A stretch of DNA of 12,698 nt, taken from NCBI GenBank assembly GCA_025929595.1, contig JAICQA010000043.1:1-12698 (forward strand). The letters are read 5' to 3'. This document shows positions 1 to 7,871 of the stretch, one piece after another; the first letter of the stretch is position 1; the number at the start of each line of letters is the position of its first letter. A program made the position numbers and the translations under genes. The notes under the pieces were generated by a model. That model was not told the DNA's origin and searched no databases. It saw only the letters and a list, made by a program, of their open reading frames with translations. Source of the stretch: Xanthobacteraceae bacterium (lineage in GTDB: Bacteria; Pseudomonadota; Alphaproteobacteria; Rhizobiales; Xanthobacteraceae).

Positions 1-577
1 AGATGACCCCGAGGCCCTTCTGATTGATGATCGCGTCAACGGCGACGGCGGTCTTGCCGGTCTGCCGGTCGCCGATGATCAACTCGCGCTGGCCGCGGCC
101 GATCGGGATCAGCGCGTCGATGGCCTTGAGGCCGGTCGCCATCGGCTCGTGCACGGACTTGCGCGGGATGATACCCGGCGCCTTCACGTCCACGCGGCTG
201 CGCGCCTTTGCCTTGATCGGACCCTTGCCGTCGATCGGCTCGCCGAGCGCGTCGACGACGCGGCCCAGCAACTCCTTGCCGACCGGCACGTCAACGATCG
301 CCTGCGTGCGCTTGACGGTCTGGCCTTCCTTGATCTCGCGGTCGGAGCCGAAGATGACGATACCGACATTGTCGCTCTCGAGATTGAGCGCCATGCCCTT
401 GGTGCCGTTTTCGAATTCGACGAGCTCGCCGGCCTGCACGTTATCGAGGCCATAAACACGGGCGATGCCGTCACCGACGGACAGCACTTGGCCCACTTCG
501 GAGACTTCCGCCTCCTGGCCGAAATTCTTGATCTGGTCTTTCAGGATCGCGGAAATTTCCGCGGCGCGGATATCCAT
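1..577 (-). CDS. atpA: F1F0 ATP synthase subunit alpha, N-terminal part (cut by window edge)
   Basis: This is the alpha subunit of the F1 catalytic head, which forms the alpha3-beta3 hexamer with AtpD and carries the non-catalytic nucleotide sites. The first 192 residues are visible; the gene continues past position 1. They contain the N-terminal beta-barrel (about residues 25-95, with SVGDGIARVYGL), then the start of the nucleotide-binding domain with the P-loop GDRQTGKT at residues 169-176. The family is about 510 residues long, so roughly 60% is missing. The start is ATG at 577-575. It shares one base with the atpH stop codon (TAATG), which implies translational coupling. The AEISAILKDQIKNF opening is typical of alphaproteobacterial AtpA. 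The order atpH-atpA fits the alphaproteobacterial atpHAGDC operon, in which the F0 genes lie elsewhere. Identification is secure. Confidence 0.97.
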   Translation of the reverse strand, partial: MDIRAAEISAILKDQIKNFGQEAEVSEVGQVLSVGDGIARVYGLDNVQAGELVEFENGTKGMALNLESDNVGIVIFGSDREIKEGQTVKRTQAIVDVPVGKELLGRVVDALGEPIDGKGPIKAKARSRVDVKAPGIIPRKSVHEPMATGLKAIDALIPIGRGQRELIIGDRQTGKTAVAVDAIINQKGLGVI

Positions 578-1134
578 TACCGTGCCTCTTTCATCGCTAG
601 GCGGATCGAGTTGAGTTTCGTCTTGAGCGAAGCGTCGACCATGCGGCTGCCAAGCTTGACCTTGAGGCCGCCGATGATCGAGGGATCGACTTTGACGTCG
701 AGCTGGACGTTCTTGCCGGCGCTGGCGGCGATCGCTGATTTGAGCGCTTCGAGATGTTCGTTCTTGAGGGGCTCCGCGACTGTCACTTCGGCCGCGACCT
801 CGCCCTTGTGGTGGGCGACCAGCGCATTGAAGGCGCGGATCATCTGGCCGACGGCGAAAAGGCGCTGCTTCTGGGTCACCATCAGCAGAAAATTGCGGGC
901 GATGCCGCCGGTCTTGCCCTTGTCGAGGATGGCGGCGAGCGCCTTTTCCTTCTCCTCGGCGCCGAATACGGGGCTGCGCACGAGGCGCGTGAGATCGGCG
1001 TTGCCTTCGAGGAGCGCCGCGAAGCCGTCGAGATCGGATTTGACCGCGTCGAGTTTCTTTTCCTCGAGCGCGAGCTCGAACAGGGCCGTCGCGTAGCGGC
1101 CCGCCATGCCGGAGACGATGGGTTCGTCGGCCAC
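577..1134 (-). CDS. atpH: F1F0 ATP synthase subunit delta
   Basis: AtpH is the OSCP-like delta subunit of the peripheral stalk; it ties the top of the alpha3-beta3 head to the b subunits. The product is 185 residues, the usual family length. An N-terminal helical domain (MAGRYATALFELALEEKKLD, from about residue 10) is followed by the C-terminal signature region (VDPSIIGGLKVKLGSRMVDAS, about residues 155-175) that defines the delta/OSCP family. I place the start at GTG 1134-1132, because AGGGA lies six bases upstream and the resulting VADEPIVSGMAGRYA fits relatives. The frame stays open upstream to 1458, but that stretch shows no protein-like pattern. The gene overlaps atpA by one base and is the first gene of the F1 operon, so its promoter should lie in the 1135-1476 gap. 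Confidence 0.96.
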   Translation of the reverse strand: MADEPIVSGMAGRYATALFELALEEKKLDAVKSDLDGFAALLEGNADLTRLVRSPVFGAEEKEKALAAILDKGKTGGIARNFLLMVTQKQRLFAVGQMIRAFNALVAHHKGEVAAEVTVAEPLKNEHLEALKSAIAASAGKNVQLDVKVDPSIIGGLKVKLGSRMVDASLKTKLNSIRLAMKEAR

Positions 1135-1220
1135 GATTCTTCCCTGGGGGTAGGCTCCACGCGCGTCGCTCGCCTGGAGGCCCGGTTTTGCCGTACGGAC
1201 TGTCAAAAGTGGAGAAGAAC

Positions 1221-1316
1221 GCGGGTTTTTCGCGCCCTTCAAAGCCGGCGGTTCACTAACATGGCCCTCCCCCTGGTGCAATAAGCCGCGCACCCTCGGA
1301 GTGGTGAAAAACCCGC
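1221..1316. repeat. Spaced 11-bp inverted repeat in the atpH/SulP intergenic region
   Basis: GCGGGTTTTTC at 1221-1231 is the exact reverse complement of GAAAAACCCGC at 1306-1316. The centres are 85 bp apart, about eight helical turns. The arms are too far apart for a simple terminator. They could be a pair of protein-binding sites or chance. Function unknown. Confidence 0.45.
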
Positions 1317-1332
1317 ATGGGACGGGCACTTC

Positions 1333-1425
1333 CCGGGGTGCGACCAAATTGCGGCAGGTGGCGTTCCGAGAGTGATTTGCGCGCCCCCCGCGCCCGTGAC
1401 CGATTGTCCGGGGTGCCGCCAAAAT
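1333..1425 (+). repeat. Imperfect direct repeat upstream of the SulP gene
   Basis: Two copies of an 18-bp unit start at 1333 and 1408. They share CCGGGGTGC exactly, differ at the next two bases, then share CCAAA and a final T (15 of 18 identical). They are 75 bp apart, about seven helical turns. The second copy ends about 50 bp before the transporter start codon. The placement suggests operator-like sites, but no known regulator motif was recognised. Confidence 0.4.
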
Positions 1426-1476
1426 CGCGATGAATCGGATACAAGAAACCGAGTTCATCTGTTCTCAGGGGGCGGG

Positions 1477-3168
1477 ATGAACACGACCGCGCGGACGCCG
1501 GGCGCCCGCCATGAACCTTCGCTGGCCGAGCTCTTCACACCAAAACTGGTGACGGTGCTGCGCGAGGGATATGGCGCTGACGGCCTGCGCGCCGACGCAA
1601 TCGCCGGCCTCACGGTCGCAATTGTCGCGCTGCCCCTCTCGCTCGCCATCGCCATTGGCGCCGGGATCAGCCCCGAGCGTGGTCTCTACACGGCCATTGT
1701 CGGCGGCTTCCTCATTTCGGCCCTTGGCGGCAGCCGCTTCCAGATCGGCGGGCCCGCCGCGGCCTTTATCGGCCTCGTGGCGCTGACGGCGCAGCGGCAC
1801 GGCCTCGACGGCCTCCTGCTCGCGACATCGATCGCAGGCGTCCTGCTGATCGCGACCGGGCTTCTGCGGCTCGGCACCTACGTCAAATATATCCCTTTCC
1901 CCGTAACGGTCGGCTTCACCGCCGGCATCGCCGTGATCATCCTGGTCACCCAGTTGCGGGACCTCCTGGGTCTTCAGCTTGCTCACGACCCGGCCGAGAC
2001 CGTGCCGAAGGCCGTTGCGGTCTGGCAGGCACTTGGCACGATCAACCCGCCGACGGTCGCCCTTTCCGCCGCGTCCGTTGCAGTCATCGTTCTTGTGCGC
2101 CGTTTCCGGCCTGAATGGCCCGCGCTCCTGATCGCCGTCCTTGTCGCCGCCATCATCACCTTCGGCTTGCGGCTCGACGTCGAAACAATTGGCACCCGCT
2201 TCGGCGCCATCGCCTCCGGCATGCCCGCGCCCGCATTGCCGGTGCTGAGCTGGGCGAAGTTGAGCGCCGTCCTGCCGGATGCGGTCGCCATCGCCTTGCT
2301 CGGCGCGATTGAATCGCTTCTCTCCGCCGTGGTCGCCGACGGCATGACCGGCCGCCGCCACCGCTCGAACAGCGAACTGGTCGCGCAGGGGGTGGGCAAC
2401 GTTGCCGCCGCCGTCTTTGGCGGCATGCCGGTCACCGGCACGATCGCGCGCACCGCGACCAACATCCGCGCGGGCGCGCGCGGCCCCGTCGCCGGCATGT
2501 TCCACGCGCTCTACCTGCTGCTGTTCGTGCTCTTTGCGATGCCGCTTGTCGCCTTTATCCCGCTCTCGGCGCTGGCAGGCGTGCTCGTCGTCGTCGCGTG
2601 GTCGATGGCCGATAAAAGCGAATTCCTGCTGCTCCTGCGCCACTCGCGCGCCGACGCGCTGATCCTGCTCGCGACCTTCCTGCTCACGATCTTCTTCGAT
2701 CTCCTCACCGGCATTGGCGTCGGCGTCGTGCTCGGCTCGTTCGTCTTCCTGCATCGCATGGCGGAAGCGGTCGAAGTCGACGGCGGGCCGAAGCTGGTGC
2801 GGGAAGACGTGGCCGACAGCGAAAATGGGCGCGCGCCTTACAGCGGATTGCCGGACGATGTCATCGTCTACCGCATCAGCGGAGCGTTCTTCTTCGGCGC
2901 CACCGCGCGCGTGAACGTGGTGCTCGACCGCGTGGTCAACCCGCCGCGCGCCTTCGTGCTCGATTTCTCCGACGTGCCGTTCGTGGACATCAGCGCGGCG
3001 GCGGCGCTCGAACGTTTCGTTCGTCGCCTGCACAAAGCAGGCACCCGTGTCTACTTCGCGGGCGTCCGGCCGCAACTTCGACACTCCTTCACGCTGCCGG
3101 GCTTGCGTGAAGGCTCGGTCCGGTACATGAGCGACGTCCAACATGCCCTGGAGGCCGCGGCAAGCTGA
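1477..3168 (+). CDS. SulP family anion transporter with C-terminal STAS domain
   Basis: This is an inner-membrane SLC26/SulP secondary transporter of 563 residues, a normal family length. The membrane part covers about residues 38-425. It starts with DAIAGLTVAIVALPLSLAIA and carries the SulP signature SNSELVAQGVGNVAAAVFGG (about 297-316), followed by MPVTGTIARTATNIRAGA. A STAS domain fills about residues 461-555 (VYRISGAFFFGA and VLDFSDVPFVDIS); its conserved serine is S506, in the loop that is phosphorylated in anti-sigma antagonists. The usual Gly after that Ser is Ala here. Start: ATG 1477 with AGGGGG just upstream; the open frame upstream is not protein-like. SulP members carry sulfate, bicarbonate or dicarboxylates, and the substrate cannot be read from sequence. 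The next gene starts 39 bp downstream on the same strand, so the two are probably co-transcribed. Confidence 0.92.
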   Translation: MNTTARTPGARHEPSLAELFTPKLVTVLREGYGADGLRADAIAGLTVAIVALPLSLAIAIGAGISPERGLYTAIVGGFLISALGGSRFQIGGPAAAFIGLVALTAQRHGLDGLLLATSIAGVLLIATGLLRLGTYVKYIPFPVTVGFTAGIAVIILVTQLRDLLGLQLAHDPAETVPKAVAVWQALGTINPPTVALSAASVAVIVLVRRFRPEWPALLIAVLVAAIITFGLRLDVETIGTRFGAIASGMPAPALPVLSWAKLSAVLPDAVAIALLGAIESLLSAVVADGMTGRRHRSNSELVAQGVGNVAAAVFGGMPVTGTIARTATNIRAGARGPVAGMFHALYLLLFVLFAMPLVAFIPLSALAGVLVVVAWSMADKSEFLLLLRHSRADALILLATFLLTIFFDLLTGIGVGVVLGSFVFLHRMAEAVEVDGGPKLVREDVADSENGRAPYSGLPDDVIVYRISGAFFFGATARVNVVLDRVVNPPRAFVLDFSDVPFVDISAAAALERFVRRLHKAGTRVYFAGVRPQLRHSFTLPGLREGSVRYMSDVQHALEAAAS

Positions 3169-3207
3169 ACCGGCCGAACCGTCTGCTTCGTCGCGCGTTG
3201 ACGGCGG

Positions 3208-4251
3208 ATGCCCGCCCTTCCGCTTTCCACCGCCGCCGACTTCCCGCTCTGGGTGAACGCCGCGATCTTCTTCGCCGCCGCCGCCGTTGTATGGATGAGT
3301 GGCACGCGACTGACGCGCTATACCGACGCAATCGCGGCCAAGACAGGGATGGGCCAAGCCTTCGCCGGCATGCTTCTGCTCGGCTGCATCACCTCGCTGC
3401 CCGAGCTGGCGAACTGCATCAACGCCGGCGCGATCGGCAACCCCGCACTCGCTGTGAATAACCTGCTCGGCAGCGCGGCGATCAACATCGTGCTGCTCGC
3501 CGCCGTTGATGCGGTCGTCGGACGCGAGGCGGTAACGGCGATGGTCGCGAAGCCCTCCACGCTCATGATGGCGACGCTCTGCATGCTGGTGCTGGTCGCG
3601 GTCGCCATCGCAATCGTTGTCGGCGACGTGCTGATTGCCGGGGTCGGTGCGGCCGGGCTGATGATTTGCGCACTCAGCGTGGGCTCGTTCTGGCTCGCCT
3701 CCGGCTATGACAAGCGCTCGGGCTGGAGCGCCGCGCCGCCCGCGCGAGAACGGAAGAAAAAGCAACCCGACGACGGCGATTCGCTGCAACGCCTGCTGAT
3801 CAAGACCGGCATCGCCGGCATTGCGATCTTTGCCGCGGGCTACACACTGTCGCAGATCGGCGACGGCATCGCCAAGCAGACCGGCATCGGCAGCGGCATG
3901 GTCGGCTTCGCGCTGATCGGCACGTCCACCTCACTGCCCGAGCTGAGCACGATCTATGCTGCGCTGCTGTTGCGCCGGTACGAAATGGCGTTCGGCCAGG
4001 TGCTCGGCACGAATTTCGTCAATCTTTCGCTTATCATCGTGGCCGATGGCTTCTTTACAGGCGGTCCGGTGATCAACGAACTCGGCCGGTTCGAGATCGT
4101 CTCGGCACTGCTCGGCACGCTGCTGATCGGCATTTTTCTTGTCGGCCTGTTGGAGCGGCACAACCCGAAAATCCTGAAGATGGGTTACGACTCGCTCGCC
4201 GTGATGGTCCTGTTCGCGGGCGGTCTCGTCCTGCTCTACGCCGTTCAGTAG
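3208..4251 (+). CDS. CaCA family cation exchanger (putative Ca2+/Na+ or Ca2+/H+ antiporter)
   Basis: This 347-residue integral membrane protein has the two inverted alpha repeats of the Ca2+:cation antiporter family. Repeat 1 (about residues 47-100) has ITSLPELANC with E66, then NNLLGSAAIN. Repeat 2 (about 226-280) has GTSTSLPELST with E245, then GQVLGTNFVN. The two glutamates match the ion-coordinating acidic residues of known exchangers. A charged loop (about 178-192, with RERKKKQ) separates the halves and is probably cytosolic. About ten hydrophobic segments are visible. The ion pair is inferred from the family. The ATG at 3208 has only a weak, very close GGCGG upstream, so a slightly different start or coupling to the SulP gene 39 bp upstream is possible. 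The next gene begins 117 bp downstream. Confidence 0.87.
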   Translation: MPALPLSTAADFPLWVNAAIFFAAAAVVWMSGTRLTRYTDAIAAKTGMGQAFAGMLLLGCITSLPELANCINAGAIGNPALAVNNLLGSAAINIVLLAAVDAVVGREAVTAMVAKPSTLMMATLCMLVLVAVAIAIVVGDVLIAGVGAAGLMICALSVGSFWLASGYDKRSGWSAAPPARERKKKQPDDGDSLQRLLIKTGIAGIAIFAAGYTLSQIGDGIAKQTGIGSGMVGFALIGTSTSLPELSTIYAALLLRRYEMAFGQVLGTNFVNLSLIIVADGFFTGGPVINELGRFEIVSALLGTLLIGIFLVGLLERHNPKILKMGYDSLAVMVLFAGGLVLLYAVQ

Positions 4252-4288
4252 CGGTCCACGCAACTGCCCTGCGAACCGCCGCACCTTC

Positions 4289-4309
4289 CTGGCGAGTCTG
4301 GATCGCCAG
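4289..4309 (+). other. Short inverted repeat after the CaCA gene
   Basis: CTGGCGA (4289-4295) and TCGCCAG (4303-4309) form a perfect 7-bp stem with a 7-base loop in the 117-bp gap between the exchanger and cyclase genes. No T-run follows, so it is not a canonical intrinsic terminator. It might attenuate read-through or protect an mRNA end. Confidence 0.35.
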
Positions 4310-4368
4310 CCGTTCGACACAGGCTCCGAGACCCGCTTAGCGGCTATGGGCGCAGGCCGTGGACGGAT

Positions 4369-5613
4369 ATGCTTCAAGAAATGGAGCGTCGCCTGCACCA
4401 GCGCTTGGTTGCCCGCCTCGGCCGGATCGGCAGCGATCCTGCGGATAGCCCCGACGTCGGACTGCAGAAGCGACTCGTGCTCGCCTTGACCCTCGGACCG
4501 GCGCCGGCCGGCGCAATTTGGGGTTTGATCTATTACGCCGCCGGAGCGGAGCTCGCCAGCCTGATTCCCGGCCTCTACACGCCGGTAGCGCTCGCAAACA
4601 CCGCGCTCTTTTCTTTCACCCGAAATCTGCCGCTGTACCGGTTGAGTCAGCTTTTGCTCATCCTGCTGCTCCCCTGGCTCTTGATGATGAGCCTCGGCGG
4701 CTTCCGCGATGCCAGCGCTGTGGTCATCTGGTCGGCACTCGCCCCGCTCACCGCCCTGATGCTCGACGACCTGCGCGGCGCGTGTTTCTGGCTTCTCGCC
4801 TTTGTCGGGCTGCTGGTGGTGAGCGGGTTTGCGCAGCCCCATTTGCCGGTGCAGCCGCTTTCCGAGACGCTGACCACATGGCTCTTCGTTCTCAATATTG
4901 GCGCCGTCATCGGCTCCATTTTCGCGATTCTCTACTATTTCGTCGTGCAGAGAAATTTCTTTCAGGAGCGCTCGGAGAAATTGCTCCTGAACATTCTTCC
5001 GAAAGAGATTGCGGAGGCGCTGAAGCAAGAACCGCACACGATCGCCGCGGACCACGAGGCAGCGAGCGTGCTGTTTGCCGATGTCGTGGACTTCACACCC
5101 ATCGCCGCAACGATGACCCCGCTGAATCTCGTCGAACTTCTCAACGAGGTTTTTCAGTGTTTCGACGAGCTGGTCGAAAAATACGATCTCGAGAAAATCA
5201 AGACGATCGGCGATTGCTACATGGTCGCGTCGGGCGTGCCGCGTGCGCGGCCCGACCACGCCCAGGCGATCGTGCTGCTCGCGCTCGATATGCAGCAGGC
5301 GGTCGCCAGTCATCGATTTGGCGGCCGCCATCTCGACTTCCGGATCGGCATCAACTCCGGTCCGGTCGTGGCCGGCGTGATCGGCCGCAAGAAATTCAGC
5401 TACGATTTGTGGGGTGCGGCCGTGAATGTCGCGAGCCGCATGGAAACCTATGGACACCGAGGCGCGGTGCAGATTGCACGAAGCACCTATGAACTCATCA
5501 AAAACGACTTCCTGCTTGAGCCAAAGGGAATCGTGCAGGTTAGAGGCATAGGCGAGCTTGAGATTTGGCATGTATTGAGCCGAAAAGACATCGAGGCTCA
5601 GGAGTCATCGTGA
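4369..5613 (+). CDS. Membrane-bound class III adenylate cyclase (six-helix membrane domain)
   Basis: The enzyme makes cAMP from ATP, with its catalytic domain in the cytoplasm. The 414-residue protein has a short N-terminal tail, then six hydrophobic segments (about residues 37-59, 61-84, 92-112, 115-135, 138-154, 168-193), a linking helix (194-219, with LLLNILPKEIAEALK), and a class III cyclase homology domain (about 230-400). All catalytic residues are present: metal aspartates D238 (FADVVDFT) and D282 (TIGDCY), adenine-selecting K278 and D346 (SYDLWG), and transition-state N353 and R357 (NVASRME). The K/D pair indicates ATP rather than GTP as substrate. One catalytic domain means it must homodimerise. 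The membrane domain resembles no named sensor I can identify. Start: ATG 4369 with GGACGGA upstream; an ATG four codons later is the alternative. It follows two transporter genes and ends 4 bp from the convergent priA stop. Confidence 0.93.
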   Translation: MLQEMERRLHQRLVARLGRIGSDPADSPDVGLQKRLVLALTLGPAPAGAIWGLIYYAAGAELASLIPGLYTPVALANTALFSFTRNLPLYRLSQLLLILLLPWLLMMSLGGFRDASAVVIWSALAPLTALMLDDLRGACFWLLAFVGLLVVSGFAQPHLPVQPLSETLTTWLFVLNIGAVIGSIFAILYYFVVQRNFFQERSEKLLLNILPKEIAEALKQEPHTIAADHEAASVLFADVVDFTPIAATMTPLNLVELLNEVFQCFDELVEKYDLEKIKTIGDCYMVASGVPRARPDHAQAIVLLALDMQQAVASHRFGGRHLDFRIGINSGPVVAGVIGRKKFSYDLWGAAVNVASRMETYGHRGAVQIARSTYELIKNDFLLEPKGIVQVRGIGELEIWHVLSRKDIEAQESS

Positions 5614-5617
5614 GGCG

Positions 5618-7783
5618 CTACAGGAAGCTCTGCGGATCGACGTCGACCGTCACCTGCAAACTGCCCGTGACCTTCGGCCCGGCGACGAGCCAGTCGCGCA
5701 GATAGCCCGATAAATCAAAGCCTTTCGAGGTTTTCGCGAGCAGCCGCCAGCGCCTGCGGCCGCGAATGAGCGCAAGCGGCGCTTCGGCGGGGCCGAGAAT
5801 GCGCACGCGCTCGTCAAAAGGCGCGACGGCCGCCAGACGCCGCGCATGCGCTTCCGCCGCCGGTCCGTCTTTTGAGGAGATGATCAAACTCGCGAGCCGC
5901 CCGAACGGCGGCAGGCTGACTTCCTCGCGCGCGGCGATTTCCTGATCGTAGAAGGCATCTCGGTCACCCGCGATCAGCGCCTGCAATACCGGATGACTCG
6001 GCTGATGCGTTTGCAGATAGCCCTTGCCCGCCGCCGCCGCGCGGCCCGCGCGCCCGACCACCTGATGCAGAAGCTGGAACGTGCGCTCCGCCGCGCGCGG
6101 ATCGCCATAGCCGAGACCGAGATCGGAATCGACGACACCCACGAGCGCGAGCGACGGAAAGTGGTGACCCTTCGCCACGAGCTGCGTGCCGATCACGATG
6201 TCCACCTCGCCGCGCGTGATCGCGGCGAGTTCCGCCCGCATGCGCTCGACGCCGCCCGAAAGATCGCTCGACAGGATTTGCGTGCGCGCTTCCGGAAACA
6301 GTGCACGCGTTTCTTCCTCCAACCGCTCGACGCCCGGTCCGCAGGCCACAAACGAATCCTTGCTCTCGCAGCGCGGGCAGGCTTCCGGCGACGGCGCGTT
6401 GAACCCGCAATGATGGCAGACCAGCTGCTGCCGGTAGCGGTGCTCCACGAGCCATGCGTCGCAATTCGGGCAGCGCATGCGGTGCCCGCAGGTGCGGCAG
6501 AGCGTAAGCGGCGCATAGCCGCGCCGATTGAGAAAGAGCAATGCCTGCTCGCCGCGCGCAATCGTGTCGCGCACTTCCTGCTCAAGCCGCGGCGCGATCC
6601 AGCGCTGCCTTGGCGGTCCTTCGGTGCGCAGGTCAATCGCTTCGAGCGGCGGGATGGCGCTGCCGCTGAACCGCTCCGGCAGGGAAAGGCGATGATAGCG
6701 CTCGCGCCGCGCATTGACTTCGGTCTCGACCGAAGGCGTCGCGGATGACAGCACAATCGGCACGCCAGCAAGCGAGGCACGCACCACCGCCATGTCGCGC
6801 GCGTGATAATGCACGCCATCTTCCTGCTTGTAGGCCGGGTCGTGCTCTTCATCGACCACGATCAGCCCGAGCTTCGCGAACGGCAGGAAGAGCGCCGATC
6901 GCGCGCCCGCGACCACCGCGACCTCGCCCTTCGCCACCGCCTCCCATGCGCGCGCGCGGCGGCGTGGGCTGACCTGCGAATGCCATTCCGCGGGACGCAC
7001 CCCGAAACGCTCGGCAAAGCGGTCGAGGAACTGCGTCGTGAGCGCGATTTCAGGCAGCAGGATAAGCGCCTGTTTCCCGGCGCGGATCGTCTCGGCGATC
7101 GCCTCGAAATAAACTTCGGTTTTGCCCGAGCCGGTGACGCCGTCGAGCAGATGAGTGGAAAACCCGCCGCTCGTAGCGGCGTCACGCAGGCTTTCAGCCG
7201 CCGCCGCCTGCGCGGCGGATAATTCAGGGACGGCATATTCCGGATTGGGCTCGCGCGCGACCGGCTCCGGCGGCAGGTCGACGATTTCGAGCGATCCCTC
7301 GTCCACGAGACCGCCCACGACCGAGGGCGTCACACCCGCTTCGCGCGCCGCCTCGGACTTTGAACGCACGAGCCCGTCGGACATGAGTTCAAGCACACGC
7401 TCGCGCGCCGCCGTCATGCGCTTCGGCGGCTGGCCGACGAGTCGCACACCCGTCTTCGCGGCCTCTCCCTGCTCGTCGAACCGCAGCGCCGTCCGCAGCA
7501 CCATGCCGCGCGGGGCGAGCGTGTAGTCGGCGACCCAGTCGATGAATTTCACAAGCTCGGATGAAAGCGGTGGCGCGTCGAGCGGCGCGGAGATCGCCTT
7601 CAGCTTCGCGCTCGCGGGAACATCCGAACGCCCGCCCGGCCAGACCGCGCCGATGACACGCCGGGCGCCAAGCGGCACCGCCACGATGCTGCCGGGCTCG
7701 ACCGTCACGCCGTCGGGAAGGCGGTAGGTATAGGGCCGGTCCACCGCCACCGGCACGAGCACATCGACGGTGCGTTCAGTCAT
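5618..7783 (-). CDS. priA: Primosomal protein N' (replication restart helicase PriA)
   Basis: PriA is a superfamily 2 DNA helicase that recognises stalled forks and reloads the replisome. The 721-residue product is close to the 732 of E. coli. The N-terminal 3'-end-binding domain (about 1-105; DVLVPVAVDRPYTY) is followed by a winged-helix region (about 120-170). The helicase core has Walker A GVTGSGKT (215-222), DEEH (311-314), LSSATPS (345-351), GTQLVAKGHHFP (532-543) and QVVGRAGR (574-581). Eight zinc-binding cysteines are intact at 429, 432, 438, 441, 456, 459, 469 and 472. I place the start at ATG 7783-7781, where family homology begins; AGGA is only one base upstream. A TTG at 7822 extends the frame by 13 unconserved residues. 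It lies convergent with the cyclase gene and divergent from xerC. Confidence 0.96.
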   Translation of the reverse strand: MTERTVDVLVPVAVDRPYTYRLPDGVTVEPGSIVAVPLGARRVIGAVWPGGRSDVPASAKLKAISAPLDAPPLSSELVKFIDWVADYTLAPRGMVLRTALRFDEQGEAAKTGVRLVGQPPKRMTAARERVLELMSDGLVRSKSEAAREAGVTPSVVGGLVDEGSLEIVDLPPEPVAREPNPEYAVPELSAAQAAAAESLRDAATSGGFSTHLLDGVTGSGKTEVYFEAIAETIRAGKQALILLPEIALTTQFLDRFAERFGVRPAEWHSQVSPRRRARAWEAVAKGEVAVVAGARSALFLPFAKLGLIVVDEEHDPAYKQEDGVHYHARDMAVVRASLAGVPIVLSSATPSVETEVNARRERYHRLSLPERFSGSAIPPLEAIDLRTEGPPRQRWIAPRLEQEVRDTIARGEQALLFLNRRGYAPLTLCRTCGHRMRCPNCDAWLVEHRYRQQLVCHHCGFNAPSPEACPRCESKDSFVACGPGVERLEEETRALFPEARTQILSSDLSGGVERMRAELAAITRGEVDIVIGTQLVAKGHHFPSLALVGVVDSDLGLGYGDPRAAERTFQLLHQVVGRAGRAAAAGKGYLQTHQPSHPVLQALIAGDRDAFYDQEIAAREEVSLPPFGRLASLIISSKDGPAAEAHARRLAAVAPFDERVRILGPAEAPLALIRGRRRWRLLAKTSKGFDLSGYLRDWLVAGPKVTGSLQVTVDVDPQSFL

Positions 7784-7871
7784 TCCTAAGCTCAGGGCGC
7801 GCGGGTTTCGAGTCGCGATCAATCGTTAAGGATCGGCTGCCATCCTATCCTTGGTGTCAAGGGACGTGGAA

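Larger units (their letters stand above)
1135..1476. other. Divergent intergenic region between atpH and the SulP gene
   Basis: This 342-bp gene-free stretch must hold the promoters of the F1 ATP synthase operon (leftward) and of the transporter gene (rightward). On the minus strand a perfect TTGACA sits at 1206-1201, but I see no convincing -10 hexamer 16-18 bp downstream, so no promoter is called. The region also holds an 11-bp inverted repeat (1221-1231 and 1306-1316) and an imperfect direct repeat (CCGGGGTGC at 1333 and 1408), described separately. Open frames run through it on both strands, but none has a ribosome-binding site with recognisable protein sequence. Confidence 0.6.

Noticed and set aside
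1178..1206. Sigma-70 promoter for atpH using TTGACA at 1206-1201
   Set aside because: The -35 hexamer is perfect, but the bases 16-18 bp downstream (around GGGCCT) bear no resemblance to a -10 element, so the promoter cannot be supported.
1135..1458. N-terminal extension of atpH to an ATG at 1458
   Set aside because: The extra residues show no protein-like conservation. The GTG at 1134 has a good ribosome-binding site and gives the normal 185-residue delta subunit.
1465..3789. Very long open frame (774 codons) on the minus strand opposite the SulP and CaCA genes
   Set aside because: It is rich in His, Asp, Glu, Arg and Gln with no domain pattern, as expected of the antisense frame of GC-rich genes for hydrophobic proteins. 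The plus-strand genes carry clear family motifs.
3931..5571. 546-codon open frame on the minus strand opposite the cyclase gene
   Set aside because: It lies antisense to a gene with all catalytic motifs, is charged and low-complexity, and runs across the intergenic gap. It is a shadow of codon bias.
7828..7860. Operator or promoter in the priA-xerC gap: AAGGAT/ATCCTT dyad and a minus-strand TTGACA at 7860-7855
   Set aside because: The dyad is only 6 bp with a 13-base spacer, and no matching -10 element follows the TTGACA. Chance is a sufficient explanation.
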